NCBI GenBank assembly: GCA_033063855.1
Contig: CP093831.1
Coordinates: forward strand, 21,204,001-21,268,000
Reading direction: 5' to 3'
DNA: 64,000 nucleotides
From: Smittia aterrima
Lineage: Eukaryota > Arthropoda > Insecta > Diptera > Chironomidae
Shown here: positions 11,245-24,000 of the stretch, piece after piece
Layout of the letters: every line of letters begins with the position of its first letter
How positions within the stretch are numbered: the stretch's first letter is position 1
Notes under the pieces: generated by a model
Told to the model about the DNA's origin: nothing
Database searches by the model: none
Seen by the model: only the letters and a program-made list of their open reading frames with translations
Program-made: the position numbers and the translations under genes

Positions 11245-11250
11245 TTTATT
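11245..11250 (-). terminator. Poly(A) signal of DUF1091 gene A
   Basis: A minus-strand AATAAA lies 20 bp past the stop codon, in the position equivalent to the hexamer of the duplicate gene at 12888-12893. Confidence 0.6.
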
Positions 11251-11270
11251 ATTTTAAAGTTTGGACTTCG

Positions 11271-11959
11271 TTAGCCATATCCGTTAAGCAAAGTTTCCTG
11301 AGTTCTCAGAATCATGTAAGCGTTATGGCCACCGAGAATTTCGCCGGATGGAGAAATCCAACGGACTTCAACTTTCCATTTATCAGTTCCCGGAATATAT
11401 TGGGGCAGAAACTTTCCGAAATCGTCCAAAACATAATTTTTCACCGAATTCTCGCCACTTGGATATGGACAAGTACCCCATTCTACAGGATGAAGTTGGT
11501 GACGTTGGTAGTTCTCGAAATACTCGCGAAAGGTTTCATTTTCGTAGATCATTTTGCAGACCCCTGCAACTGTTTTATCACCGAGTTTTTTAAATTGGCC
11601 TGCTTGGAAGTTTAAGAGAGTGAGTGAAACCGAAAACGAATCGTCGATCGCCATCTTAATTGCATATGTTCCGTTCACTCCATATCTGAGGATTGAATGG
11701 TCAAATTTATGTAAACGAACAAATAAGAGACTTACGTTGTTTTGTTCAACTTTTTCATACGAAGAGTTTGAAAATCCATAACTTTATCATCTGCGCCAAG
11801 AGCCGCTTCAATCTTCTCAAGAATAATCTCATATTTCGAAGAACACTGAAAAATGGTTTTTTATTACTTGTAACTCAAAGGCAAATAAATTTCTTATTTT
11901 ACACAAAATTGAACTGCGAACAGAACTAATGCAGCGAATATCAATTTCTTTGCAAGCAT
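11271..11959 (-). CDS. Secreted DUF1091 (CheB-like) protein, copy A
   Basis: Three exons join in phase: 11959-11903, 11845-11736 and 11685-11271, giving 193 aa. Exon 1 is a signal peptide (MLAKKLIFAALVLFAVQFC). The mature part has the family layout: YEIILEKIEAALG, a hydrophobic SVSLTLLNFQ strand, a Cys in VCKMIYEN, then WGTCPYPSGE, the GKFLPQYIPGTDKW block and a C-terminal GGHNAY strand. DUF1091 proteins are MD-2/GM2-activator-like, expected to bind small hydrophobic ligands; the family includes Drosophila CheB proteins of taste sensilla. A chemosensory role here is inference. It is the downstream member of a tandem pair and is closely similar to copy B. Confidence 0.9.
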
Positions 11960-12006
11960 CACTATTCTTCCAGCTTGACTGTAGCAAACATTGGAGTTAA
12001 CCATTA

Positions 12007-12014
12007 TATTTATA
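12007..12014 (-). promoter_or_regulatory. TATA box of DUF1091 gene A
   Basis: TATAAATA on the minus strand lies 48 bp upstream of the ATG. A CAGTC initiator-like sequence follows at 11981-11977, about 34 nt downstream of the TATA box, which is near the usual spacing. Confidence 0.65.
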
Positions 12015-12535
12015 GTTCATTCGATCTTGATTTCAGCTTTGATTACAATTGTTACATTTTTAATGAATCATTGGAATTAAAATTATTTGGATCAATTTAA
12101 AATAATGATAAATTTTATGTCGTAGTAACAATGTTTTTAAGTAAAGAAATTTGATTGGTCACGAAAACTGAAAGAGGAAATATATTTAGCTAACTTTTCT
12201 TAATTTGCAAAATTTTCTTTATTTCTTAAGATGGCTTTACATTTATGCTTATGTAATGTTGAAATTCAGGAAACATTTTAAAGCGAAAGAAGTCTGATAA
12301 ATTTATGTTAATAATGATTCTTGTAAATCGCACGTTTGTAAATTGTTGGTTGTTGATACATTAGCTTTGAGTTCAAATTGTTTTAGACCATATTCGTTTA
12401 AAAATATCACAGTTTACTTATTTTTCTCTAAATTGATGTCAGCGAAATTATTTTATTTTGCGATAAGATGAGAAAACTTTCTTATATTTAATTAATAGTT
12501 AAGTGACGAATTTCGTAGCAAAAGAAATTACATAT

Positions 12536-12689
12536 TTAATTTGTAATGAGCCCCCGGTACCCTCCTATGGGAGACATACCAAGGATATGTCCGAGGTCAC
12601 CTTCTGAAGATGATCGGGCAACTGTCTGGTAAAACAGGGTTAGCCCAAGTCCTTAATTTTTCTCTCTCTCTTCTCTCTTAATTTGTAAT
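12536..12689. mobile_element. Short inserted element with 12-bp target-site duplication
   Basis: The 130 bp at 12548-12677 are present in unit B of the duplication and absent from unit A, so the pre-insertion site is visible at about 11050. The 12-bp sequence ttaatttgtaat flanks it at 12536-12547 and 12678-12689. The insert begins gagcccccggtaccctccta, is GC-richer than its surroundings, and ends in a T/C-rich tail (ttctctctctcttctctct type). This fits a SINE or a strongly 5'-truncated retroelement. No convincing pol III A and B boxes were found, so the class is undecided. Confidence 0.85.
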
Positions 12690-12887
12690 GTAAGCTTAAA
12701 CTAAGTCAATCAGTATTTTTATTTGACGCTGATGATGAAAAGAAAATCATTAAAAGAACTTTTTCTAGGAATTTCTACTTTATTTTTATTGATCAGGAAT
12801 AAAATTGCAGTTACAGATTTACAGAATATATGAAAGTCAATTTCCCCAAGCATTTCCTCGATAAGCCCATATAAGAAATTCTTTTTT

Positions 12888-12893
12888 TTTATT
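12888..12893 (-). terminator. Poly(A) signal of DUF1091 gene B
   Basis: A minus-strand AATAAA lies 18 bp past the stop at 12911, equivalent to the signal of copy A. Confidence 0.6.
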
Positions 12894-12910
12894 TTAAAGT
12901 TTGGCTTTCT

Positions 12911-13597
12911 TTAGCCATATCCGTTAAGCAAAGTTTCCTGAGTTCTCAGAATGAAGTAAGAGTTATGGCCACCGATCATTTCGCCGGATGGTGAAAACCA
13001 ACGGGCTTCAACTTTCCATTTATCAGTTCCCGGAATATATGGGGGCAGAAACTTTCCGTAATCGTCCAAAACAAAATTTTTCACATAATTCTCGCCAGCT
13101 GGATATGGACAAGTACCCCATTCTACAGGATGAAGTTGGTGACGTTGGTAGTTCTCGAAATACTCGCGAAAGGTTTCATTTTCGTATCCCATTTTGCAGA
13201 CCTCTGTAATAGTTTTATCACCGAGCTTTTTAAATTGACCTGCTTGGAAGTTGAAAAGAGTCATGGAAACCGTAAACGAATCATCGATCGCCGTCTTAAT
13301 TGCATATGTTCCGTTCACTACATATCTGAGGATTGAATGGTCAATTTTATGTAAACGAACAAAAAAGAGACTTACGTTGTTCTGTTCAACTTTTTCATAC
13401 GAAGAGTTCCAAAATCCAAAATTTTATCATCTGCGCCAAGAGCCGCTTCCATCTTCTCAATAACAAGCTCATATTTCGAAGAACACTGAAAAAAATGTTT
13501 TTTTTATTATTAACTCAAAGACAAATTAATTTTTTTTTACACAAAGTTGAACTGCGAACAGAACTAATGAAGCGAATATCAATTTCTTTGCAAGCAT
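12911..13597 (-). CDS. Secreted DUF1091 (CheB-like) protein, copy B
   Basis: The exons are 13597-13541, 13485-13376 and 13325-12911, giving 193 aa with exon sizes identical to copy A (57, 110 and 415 nt). The signal peptide MLAKKLIFASLVLFAVQLC differs from copy A by two residues. The family blocks WGTCPYPAGE and GKFLPPYIPGTDKW are intact, as are both Cys residues and the GGHNSY strand. Substitutions against copy A are scattered and mostly conservative, with no frame breaks, so both copies look functional. Like copy A, ligand binding is expected from the fold but no ligand can be named. Confidence 0.9.
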
Positions 13598-13643
13598 TAC
13601 TATTCTTCCAGCTTGACTGTAGCAAACATTGGAATTAGCCATT

Positions 13644-13651
13644 AATTTATA
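13644..13651 (-). promoter_or_regulatory. TATA box of DUF1091 gene B
   Basis: TATAAATT on the minus strand sits 47 bp before the ATG, with CAGTC at 13619-13615 as the possible initiator. It matches the layout of copy A but has one base changed at the end of the box. Confidence 0.6.
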
Positions 13652-14155
13652 GTTCGTTCGATCTTGATTTCAGCTTCGATTACAATTGTTACATTTTTAA
13701 TGAAACATTGCAATTAAAAAATTATTTTGGTCAATTTAAAAAAATGATAAATTTTATGTCGTTGTAACAATGTTTTTAATTAAAGAAATTTGATTGGTCA
13801 CGAAAGCTGAAAGAGGAAAAACTTTTCTTAATTTGCAAAATTTTCTTTATTTCTTAAGATGGCTTTACATTTATGCTTATGTATTGTTAAAATTCAGGAA
13901 ACATTTTAAAGCGAAAGAAGTCTGATAAATTTATGTTAATAATGATTCTTGTAAATCGCACGTTTGTAAATTGTTGGTTGTTGATACATTAGCTTTGAGT
14001 TCAAATTGGTTTAGTCCATATTCGTTTAAAAATATCACAGTTTACTTATTTTTCTCTAAATTGATGTCAGCGAAATTATTTTATTTTGCGATAAGATGAG
14101 AAAACTTTCTCGTCACGGTTAAAAAAGCTTAAATATTTACATTTATAAAAAAAAC

Positions 14156-14161
14156 TTTATT
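14156..14161 (-). terminator. Poly(A) signal of the Navigator/sickie gene
   Basis: A minus-strand AATAAA lies 74 bp beyond the stop codon at 14235 and just outside the duplicated DUF1091 unit. Confidence 0.6.
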
Positions 14162-14234
14162 CGAATGTCGCACAAAAGTGCTGATCGAATCCAAAATGTT
14201 ACTTTGGTGTTGATATTTTCTGGTTGCTAATGAT

Positions 14235-15084
14235 TTATGGCTCGGCGACTGAACTGTCGTGGGTGAAATTTGAATCCAAACTGACACAATCTGAGTCATC
14301 TTGGTTGCCTTCATTCCAACTTGCGGCTTCTTTCAACTGATTCAACATGTTCAGTAATGGATCTTCTTTATTCCCCGATGCTTCCGCTTCCAATCCAACA
14401 TCGTCTGCGGTAATTGTTCGTAGTTTTGGAACAGTCGTTGGCGTTACTTGCCATGGATATGTTTCTCTTACGTATTGACAGGGGTCAACCCAAGCATTTC
14501 CGCGCCTTCCATAAAGCTGAACACCTTCTTTGATGGCATCAACTAGATAAGGAGATAAATGATCATTCCACAAGTCAACGAACCATGTTTGAGACTCATA
14601 AACATCCAATGGACATTCTAGGAAAAGTTGTGGTCCAATTGTGACATCGCTTGAGCTGTGAGTCTCTAAGAATGAGTTGATGTGATGAAGAACTGTCGGA
14701 AGCCAACGGAAAATCTTTTCCATCTGAATCTGTGACGGGCTTGTTCCATCTTGAAGTTCAATATCAAACAATCGTCGTCGAAGGAATCTTCCTAGAAATC
14801 CTTTAACAGGTTCCATATGATTCGCAGTCAATACCCATCTGAAGTTATGATGAAGCTGAAGGTTTGTCGTATTACACGTCGCTTGAGACATCGTTCCAAT
14901 GATACAAGGAAGTTTTGTTGCTGGTCCAGCACTCAAGAGACAAGAGAAGACATCACCAAGAGCTGATGCGTGATGCAAATTGTCGAGAATGATAACTGAC
15001 GGAAGCTCTTCGACATCAATTGATGCTTGTTCTACGATTTGACTTAAATAAAGTTGGAGCTCTTGAGATGATTTGTGATCGACA
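14235..15084 (-). CDS. sick: sickie last exon: rest of the AAA+ ATPase
   Basis: The exon carries VIILDNLHHASALGDVF (Walker B region, with DN rather than DE as in other Navigators), IIGTMSQATCNTTNLQLHHN, FRWVLTANHMEPVKGFLGR and the Arg-rich FLRRRLFD, then a C-terminal acidic tail ending in SSVAEP. The stop is at 14237-14235. Confidence 0.93.
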
Positions 15085-18000
15085 CTAAAAATAATTAAAG
15101 TAATTTATAAAATTGTTCTAAACAGATTTTTCTTAACAACTCACTTGAAGGTCGCGATAGATTCAGCTGGACTTGATCGATTCATCTTTGCGACAAGAAA
15201 CTCTGCTAATTTCCTCGCTAAATGACTTTTTCCTGTTCCGCTTGGACCACAAAGAATCAAACGACGATGTTCGGTGAGTAAATTGATGTAGCGATGAACA
15301 ATTGAGCGGGGAATGAGCGTATCGAATGCTAAACTGCCGACGCCTTGAAGACAAATATAAAGAGATTTGACGTTTCCGATTATGTAACCGCATGGCAGTA
15401 ACTCTGGGAATCCCATCTCAGGCCCACGCTTTGCTTCTCCTAAATGATAAGACGTAATCGAGTCTGTGTTCAGTCCGAGATTTGTACTGGGGTCAATCTT
15501 CGACAAATAATCTTTGAACGTTTTGCGAACGATGTAATCCAGATTCTGCCAAGTTGTTTTCCCGGAAATGTAAGTGTAAGCAATAATAGTTTTCGATGAA
15601 CTCGGATCATCGTGAGAATCGCTAAAGCCATTTGTCGTTTCACCGTTTGTCTGAAGTCCATCTTCGTCGTCATCGAATCTCTCACCGCAGTTTAACTCTT
15701 CAACAAAGCGAAGGAAAGTTTCTGACTGGCCTAGAAAAACTCCGATCGCAATTTTCTTTCCATCGACGGGATCGGCGACTTCTTCGGCTGGAGTTGCGAG
15801 AATATCGTTTGAAAGTGAAATTCTCTCGAGAGTTGGTGATATGTCGTGCATTGAATGAGGTGAGAGAGAAGCTGCTGGTGCTGGCGCTGGTGGAATGTTA
15901 TCTTCTTCTTCAGTTTCATCTAAATTTAGTGGAAGCTCCAATGGTGGTCGAGAGTGGCCTGAATCAGTTGCAAAGCTGTATCGTCTTGAGTCACAACCAG
16001 ATCCCAAAGGACTTGCTGGACATCCAATAGAAATGTCTGAGCCACCAAGCGATCTAGTCGTTACGACCATTTTCTGAAGTCTATCGTTGCTTTGCTTTAG
16101 GTTCATCATTTCTTGTCTCATTGCTTTCACTGTCTCTTTGAGACTCTCCATCTGTGACGCTTGAGTCAAAGCTTCAAGTCTAATATCAGTCAAGACCATG
16201 TCCTTCTCTCTTAGTTGCTTCTTCAGGTCTTCGACTACAGGATGAACTTCTATCTCGATAGAATCAACCGGTTTAGCTAATGAAATTAAAATATTTAGAC
16301 ATTTAGCTGATAATAAATATTTTTGATTTGCTTTACCATTTTCGATTAAAGTCACTTGACGATGTGGACTCTTCGTTGGTGAAATCGGTGGTTTCCCATA
16401 ATCAGGTAAAGCATTCGTTGGTAATCTCACTGGCAGTTTCTGAGGTGTTGGCGGTAAAGAAGTCTTTGATTCGGAAACACTTTCGTTGAGACTCATTTCA
16501 CGAGGTGTTTTTGAGATTTTGCCATTGCGTGTAAATGCTTTGCTAAAGGAGCTTCGAAGCTAAGAGAAGAAGACAGTAATCAAGTTGATGCCTTTCGAAA
16601 GAATTGATTTAGCTTACCCATCCTTTCTTCTTCTTTTTATCCTGACCCGAACACGAGGAACTTATCGAGTTAATGGAACAAACTGAATCTGTGCTGTGAT
16701 GTCTTTGCATCATTAATCCATTTCCATTCTGAAGTCCAGTTTCATGTGATCCATTCAAGGATCTTTTGCTCGGACTTCCTTCACTTGTTCCTGGTTTATT
16801 ATTCACTTGCTGGCCCATACTTTGCATATGGGCTGAAGTCAAACCGGCTTGGAACGTCTGCTTCTTCAACAACTCGATCGTCTGTCTCATGTCAGTGATC
16901 TCTGATTCCTGTATCAGTAAAAAATAAAATTTACATTATTTTCCAATATTTTTAAAATTCATTTGAACGAAATGAAAAATTATTTTTGAACAACCAGTTT
17001 TAATTAAGGAAAACAAATTAGATTTCACACGTTAAGTCACAAACCTTTTTCTCAGTCGTTGCTGTTAATTTTTGAAGCCGGTTCGTCATAGTCGAAAGTG
17101 ACTTTTCGAATGCATTTACGACATGCGCCTGATTAATTATAGGAGGTTAGTTAGATTCAAAACAATTCGATTAGGTTATTGACAAAGCAATGAGTTCGAT
17201 TCATTAAAATGTCGTTGATGTTCTTGTCATGTAATCGATCGATTTTAGAAATCGATTTTACTCTGTCATGTTTTAAGCCACTTAAAATTTCAAAAAACAG
17301 TTTAAAGCTGTCGCAGCTAAGTGAAGCGATAAGAAGCTATGATAAATCTTCTGTGATTTATTGATTAAATCGTCGATTAATTTGCAAGTCAAAGCCACGA
17401 TCGGACATTTCAAGCTCTCAAAATCCCATTTACGGGATTAAAAGTTTTACGACCTCCATCGCTCGACGTTGGACTCGAACACAAAGTATTTCAATGTCAC
17501 CCTCTGACGCCTTCCCCATATTCCAAAATCAGAATTATTTCAGTTCCTAAATTAGAATTAGATTTCTTTTAAATATCCAGACACAATTGCAAATCATAAA
17601 TGAAGTTTTAATTACGATCGCAGCTGGAATATTTCCTTAATCTCGATGATGAGGGTCATTAATAAGTTATCAGCAAATTAAAAACAATTTATGTCAGAAC
17701 GGAAAATTTGAAAGGAACTCAACGAACGCCAGTCTGTCTGCAGTTTTAAATTCTTTTCAAACGAAACCAAAATCTAATCAAATGATTTTCTGAGAAAGAA
17801 AGTATTCCGTTTGTTTAAAAATTCACAATTTAACAAAGTAGTTCGCCTCAGAAGCTCTGAAGTTTATGCAAATCACGCTTGAACTGCACGCTTTAGTTGC
17901 TTCTCGATTGCTTTATGAGTTGCCTAGCAAACACGGATTGAAATTAAACACGATATTGCTTTACATGTTGTTCCTCTGAGCATCGACAATGATTCAATTG

Positions 18001-21000
18001 AGCGCGAAATCAAAGCGTGATTCAGCAATTACCACAACGTGAACTGATGGAATCTAGTTCAAGAATGACAGTTTGGGAAACCTCTCAACTTTATGAAAAT
18101 AACAACTCTTCGTGGATGAAACGACATTGAAGTGCCTTTCCAAACATAAATCACTCCAAACATTTCAAATTCCAATTTCACCCACGCGATCGAGAACAAG
18201 AAATGTTGAAGTTTCACGAGCAGTGTTCTCGTAATTGAATTCAAATATTAAAATCATTGACAATTATTGAACGCTCGCGATCAGGCTACATTAACACTTC
18301 GAATCCCGTGGGACAAGTTTCATTCTATTTCGAAGAATCACGTTTCACCTCAAGCGTGCCTCTCTTCCACTTCTCGCTTGAATTTATCATCAGAGAAAGA
18401 AACAATTTTCAATTAGACGGTGAGATGAGAAATGTTGCATGTGTGGATAATTGGAAAAAAATTATGATTGAAAAGTTTTTTGTTGTTGCTGAGGGTATTA
18501 CGTTTGAAAGTTGCTGACATCAACTACGTAATAGCCTTTAAAGTTAAAACGACAACTGCAAATAATTTACTTATTGAAAATCAATTTTAATTTTGAATTA
18601 ATTTAATGATATTTTAAAAGCCCATCAGATGAAGTCATGAATGAATTTCATTCACAAAAGAGAAGGCCCAGTTAGAAGTTATTTTTCTTAAGTGTCGGTG
18701 CCTAAGTGATAGGTGAGCGACAAAGTTTCGATGTGGGAAGAGCGAGAGAGGGATTTAAATGATCTTACACAAATCCACTTTGTGTGATTGTTCCGAATCA
18801 AAATCCACAGCGACGATCAACAATGATATTCCACTAAGCACGGTAATCAGGCGAATGAATTGAAATTGCTTAATTTAAATATAAATTCTAATCTTAATGG
18901 ATCAATCGTTTCTTTTCAGCTCTGTTGAAATGCCAAAGAAACGAGATTGAGAGAAGCTTACGATGAAATAAGTTTTATTATTTTTCAATTGCCTTCAACG
19001 AAACTGATTTCGTTTTCATTTCTGTCAACTCTTTTAATTTATTTGTTTTTAAAGCACAAGCTGGGCGATTCGAATGAAGATATCTACGATATAGTCTCGC
19101 GATCGATTTGCATAATTAATTGCTCTTTCTTCATGTCGATCGTTACAGTTTGCTGAATCGAATGAGCCACCATCGTATAAAACGCAGCTTGAGATCGATT
19201 TCTAATGAAACGAAAAGGTTCATCTGTTCCGTTAGTCGATTGTTAATCAAGCTGCAGCCGTCATCATTATTTTATGAAACGATATGCGTTTAGGTCGATG
19301 CGGGCATCGCACACAGTTCTTCATTAAAGAAACTTTGTTATGCGACAGCTTTTGTATTTTTAATTAAGAAAAACCTACGCAATTCGTTTCTTGTCTTACA
19401 AAAGTGGTTTAATAAAGTAAACTCACGTTGATCAATCAAAACGTAGAGCCGAACATGAATACCGATTAAAAATATCTTCTGACTTAAGCCTCAAAAAGCA
19501 GTTTAACGTGTGAAAACTATCCAAAGCTTGTTTAGAAAAAAACTTCATTATTCAGCGAGCGATTGGAAAAATTTTGATGTCGAAATTGAGCTCAACATTT
19601 CAAGAATTCGTCGGCAACTCTTTTGATCGTTGTTATTTACTTAGATAAATGAACTTTAGGAAGCTGAAAATATTTGCAAGTAAAGTCTGACATGACGTCA
19701 ACGAAAATATCTTTTAATTGCTTAACAAATTTTCAATTAAATTTAATTACTTCTTACACTGAATATGATTGCATCTAAACGCAGTTATTAACAATTAACC
19801 GCGCAATTATGAGCGACCTCGTTTTTCACCTGCCACTTCTACTATTCAAATTGCTCTTCACTTCTACAGTAGAAGTAAACTCCTTTTGCAAATCCACTAA
19901 GTCATCAATTTAGTCTCGCCCCCGTAATTTAACTTTTTTCGAGACTAAGTGAGAAGTGACTAAACGAATTCTCTTTTTTATTCTCGATTTCTCATTCGCA
20001 TTCGATCGAACGGTTAGAGGGCAATAAGTGAAAATCTGCTCCAGCTGAAACAAATCAATTTTTCATTTCTTTTGAACGTTTGATGATTCAATTTTATAAC
20101 GACCTCGCTTTGTGCTCTCTCGAGTTTGATAATCTCATTGGATAGTCAAGAATCTTTCTTTAAGATAGTTTATGCTGTCTTTTCTTTGAGCGTTTCTCGG
20201 CGATGTTGGTGGTGTCGTTTATTAAAGCGATCATTAATGTCAAGACGCTTTCTATGCGAAACGATTTCAAGTTCATCGTCGAAGATTCAAATTTTCTCAT
20301 GAAATGAACGAGAAAGAAAAATTTGTCGTTTATATTTAAATTGAACGAATTCTCGGACCGTAAATTGGCAAAGTAAATTATTCAGTTTTGTGTTTCGTGT
20401 TTTGATGAAAATTGTGACCAACAGCAAACTCTCATAGCGATAGACGACTAATTGACCTTAAAGGAACTTCAGCAATGCACTCGAGGCACAGCTGTCTCCA
20501 AGACAAGGGAAACAATAAACAAACAACTATGTAGGCCATAAAATATTAATTTTTAAGAATTCATTGCTCAATTATTTCTCGATTTGTGGCTTTAAATCTT
20601 TCGTGCACTATTTTTGAGTGGGCTCGTTCTTCATTCCTTTCCTCGCGATGGAAATGAGAGTTATGTTTACATGTTTACTCTTTTATTGTGTTTACGGATT
20701 GAAAGACTGAAAGACATAAATATTTCACCGGTTTAACATTGCACACATTGAGTCACGGCACTCAAAGTTCTCATGCATTCGAGAATATTTCTACAAAGTT
20801 TGATTCATCCTCGTTTGTTTGCATAATATCAGAAAGAAGAAGCTCAAACAAAGACTTTTACCATTATTTTTGTTTGTACTGGGTGTTTACTAAACATGGT
20901 TTTGAAATGATAATATGAAGAATTTTGGTTGTCAATGTCGTTTTAATCAGCAAGTTTTTCGTTTCGTAAAAAACCTCTAATTACCATGACAACCAAAGTA

Positions 21001-24000
21001 AAATGCATTTTGTTCATGTCATAATTTTATTGGAAAACGAATTGGAGCGACACGATTCTGGTTCACATTAAACTTGTTTTACTATCAGAATTGCTCGAGA
21101 GTCGCGTTCGATATCTCAATTAAAGTTAATTAAATTTATTGCTTTTGAGTGGAAAAATACAATTCGCGACACTTTCATCGTGTCAGTGATTTTAATCTAC
21201 AACTTCGAGGGAAAGTCGCTGATGTTAGAGACATTTTGCTGATCTTTGCGATCGACACGACTCGACGTTACTTCAAAGTTTCATTACATCATCGCCATCA
21301 TCGATTGATTAGTTTACAATCGATTAACCCCGCTGTGCCTCGAGAGCTCGAGAGGCTTAGTATGCGACACATTCAATTAGTCGCAGCGACATGGAAACTA
21401 AATTAAAATAACAACAACAGCAATGTAGTGATTAGAGGGAGAGTCTGGCGTCGTACAAATGTACAAGGTTAATGTCTTGTTGCGTGCTCGAATGCAGCAA
21501 ACGATTGGATTTCTTGTTGCTTTTCGGACTCGATACCAAAAGAAGTCATCAATATTTTTATTAGACAATTTTCGCTCCATTGATTTTGGAGATATTTCGT
21601 ATTCTCATTGACGGCTTTTTTGGCGAATTGGTGGGTTGAACAAAATTGAAAACTAAAAAAGGTTTAATTTCTTGTGAATAATTTTCCACTTAACGAATAT
21701 TAATGAATCCGCAGCATACACTTTCGCTTCCTGGCGTCGTTTGTCGATAATTCGTATAATCCGCGCACTTAAATCAGCTGACATGTCAGGTAGCTTGCCT
21801 TGACAGTGAAACGTAATATTTTCAAGCTTATTCGCGCTTGACAACAACAAACACACATGAGATCGTCTTTCAAATCCAGATCATCAAAATTTCTAATTAC
21901 ATATTTTGTCAATCATCATGGAGTTTCTTTTCAACTTCCTTTCAAGATATTTCGAATACAAATACAAGAGAATTCCTATTATTTCTTGTTCGTTTGCTTT
22001 GAAAGATTTTGATCATTGATATTCCGATTAATTTGATCAGCCAGTCAAAAGACGTTGGCCAATGTTTAGATAAAAATAAAACTCATCAACAATGCAAAAA
22101 AAAATCCAAAAACATGTTTTTTTAACGAAAATATTTCCATAAGAATTTTTAGTTTCTAGTTTACTCTTTCGAAAAGAAGAAGAGAAACATTTGATTCAAA
22201 TAGTTTTAAAAGGTCTGAGAGCCTCGTGACGACAAACATATGTAACGGGTAGACTTAAACAATGTTTACTTTTCAAATTCAAGTTCTCCGATGTTTCTTT
22301 CTGCGCCTGATGTCAACTTATGAAATAAATCTAACACTTCGAGGCTTCCGCTCTAAAACATTTTGAATATGATTTAAATCGAATATTTAAAAATTCGAGT
22401 ATCTTCATTCATCCTGTGACATTTGCCTTGACGCTCCCAAAGCCTCAACGCTTTTAATTCTTATGAAATCCGTTTTCTTTATCACTCTACTCCCCGTTGC
22501 TTCTTTTCGACGTAAACGTTGCGTGTTTTTAAAAGTTTATCGGTTCCAGAATATCATCATCGAAGTGAGTTCAAGTGTTTCAAAATAAAATTATTTCAAT
22601 TCTCCTCTTTGAGAGGCAATCTTTGTGTATAAATCTTATTAAAAGCATTTCATCCTCTTCTTGCTGCGCAGAGCAGAAGGAAATTGAAAAACTGGTTGTG
22701 GTTTCAAAAAAATCAATTCGAAAGAGAGAGAATCGAAAAATAAATATTGACCTGCATTGGAGGACAGCTCTGACGATTTTCCTTCTTAATGGCAAGATCC
22801 CACCACGGCACGATTGGTTTAGTTCGTAGAGTAGTTTGCGAGCCAATCTTTTGAGTGAATATTTCATTCAACGACGACGTTGACTTCGTACTGCAAGCAG
22901 TCAGCTTTGGATGAGCAAGCGTTGCAAAGCGTCGACGTGTGTCAAACAAATTTGAGGTCGACTGGGAAGGAACGGCAAGTGATTTTGTCATTGTTAGTTG
23001 GCTAATTGTCGGTTTCTCATAGTTAATGAACTCTTGACTTGTTTGTGCGTGGTTGCTACCATTGAACTTCCTGTTCTGCTGGTGGGAGCGATTAACATGG
23101 CTGAATGATTTCCGATAACTCAAATTATTTCCTTTCTTCGGTGGCATGCGGCAATTAGCGTCATTTCCAACGTTTATCAGAATCAAATTCTCATCGTCCT
23201 GACTAAGGAGAAGCGACGTTTGTCGATAAGCTGAGGAATAGGTTGAAGAGTTTGATGAACAGTTGTCCAAGCTATCAGCTGACGGCGAGTTCGATCGATT
23301 GTACAATGATTTCCCATACTTGGGACTGTCTGGGCGCGCATAGAGTGGAAATTGTTGGCGACCAGCTGTTTCACTATTCGGTTTGTTGCAACGCATTAGC
23401 TGATTTATGTAGTGGGGTGACTTAAGAGGAACCATCGATTGAAAGTAGTCGTTTGAATTCTGTAAGTCCTCATCATTTGCAGTCGATCGCGGCTTAAACG
23501 TTTGAAACGTTCTTTTATCATCACAGAAATAATCTTTCGGCTCATTATTACTCTTTCGATAAAATACGTCGCCTTCTGTCTCAATATCATTTATCACGCC
23601 TTCATCGTCGTCACCAGCATCATCAAAAATTACGTTCTGATGGTTGCGGTAAAGAGAATCCGATCGGTTAATTGAATTACGTTCGCCTAATTCAATCAAT
23701 TCGTATTGCTGATTATCCGATGACGCTGATGCTGTTCGAAGCTTTTTTGCTCGACTTTTGCTACGCCTTATAGTGGCATAACCTTCGGGAATCTGAGCTT
23801 TGACCATTGCCATCACACAAACCACTTCCTCGTCCGAAATAGAAATTTTGTTTCACGACGTATTAATTTAATCTGAATTAAGTTTCAAAGTTTATATTTT
23901 TTTTTTCTTCTTCTTTTTCTGTCTTGTTTCTATTGTCACTTCACTGTAAAGCAAACACTCAATCTAAGTTTTCGAAGTGATATTGAACACGATGAAGGGT

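Larger units (their letters stand above)
11002..14110. repeat. 1.48-kb direct tandem duplication containing a DUF1091 gene
   Basis: Unit A spans 11002-12482 and unit B 12494-14110, separated by 11 bp. Both begin at aatagttaagtgacgaattt and end at gataagatgagaaaacttt. Each holds a complete gene with its TATA box and downstream region. Unit B is longer mainly because of an inserted 130-bp element with its target-site duplication; unit A has a small extra segment near 12180. The ends are sharp, as expected from one duplication event. Confidence 0.93.

Noticed and set aside
11325..11615. Plus-strand frames opposite the DUF1091 genes
   Set aside because: Shadows of a conserved coding exon; they recur in both duplicate units only because the DNA is duplicated.
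15632..16030. 132-codon plus-strand ORF
   Set aside because: Antisense to the sickie AAA+/coiled-coil exon, no independent features.
22580..22867. Overlapping frames on both strands near 22.6-22.9 kb
   Set aside because: They overlap the end of the 354-codon ORF in other frames and show no domains.
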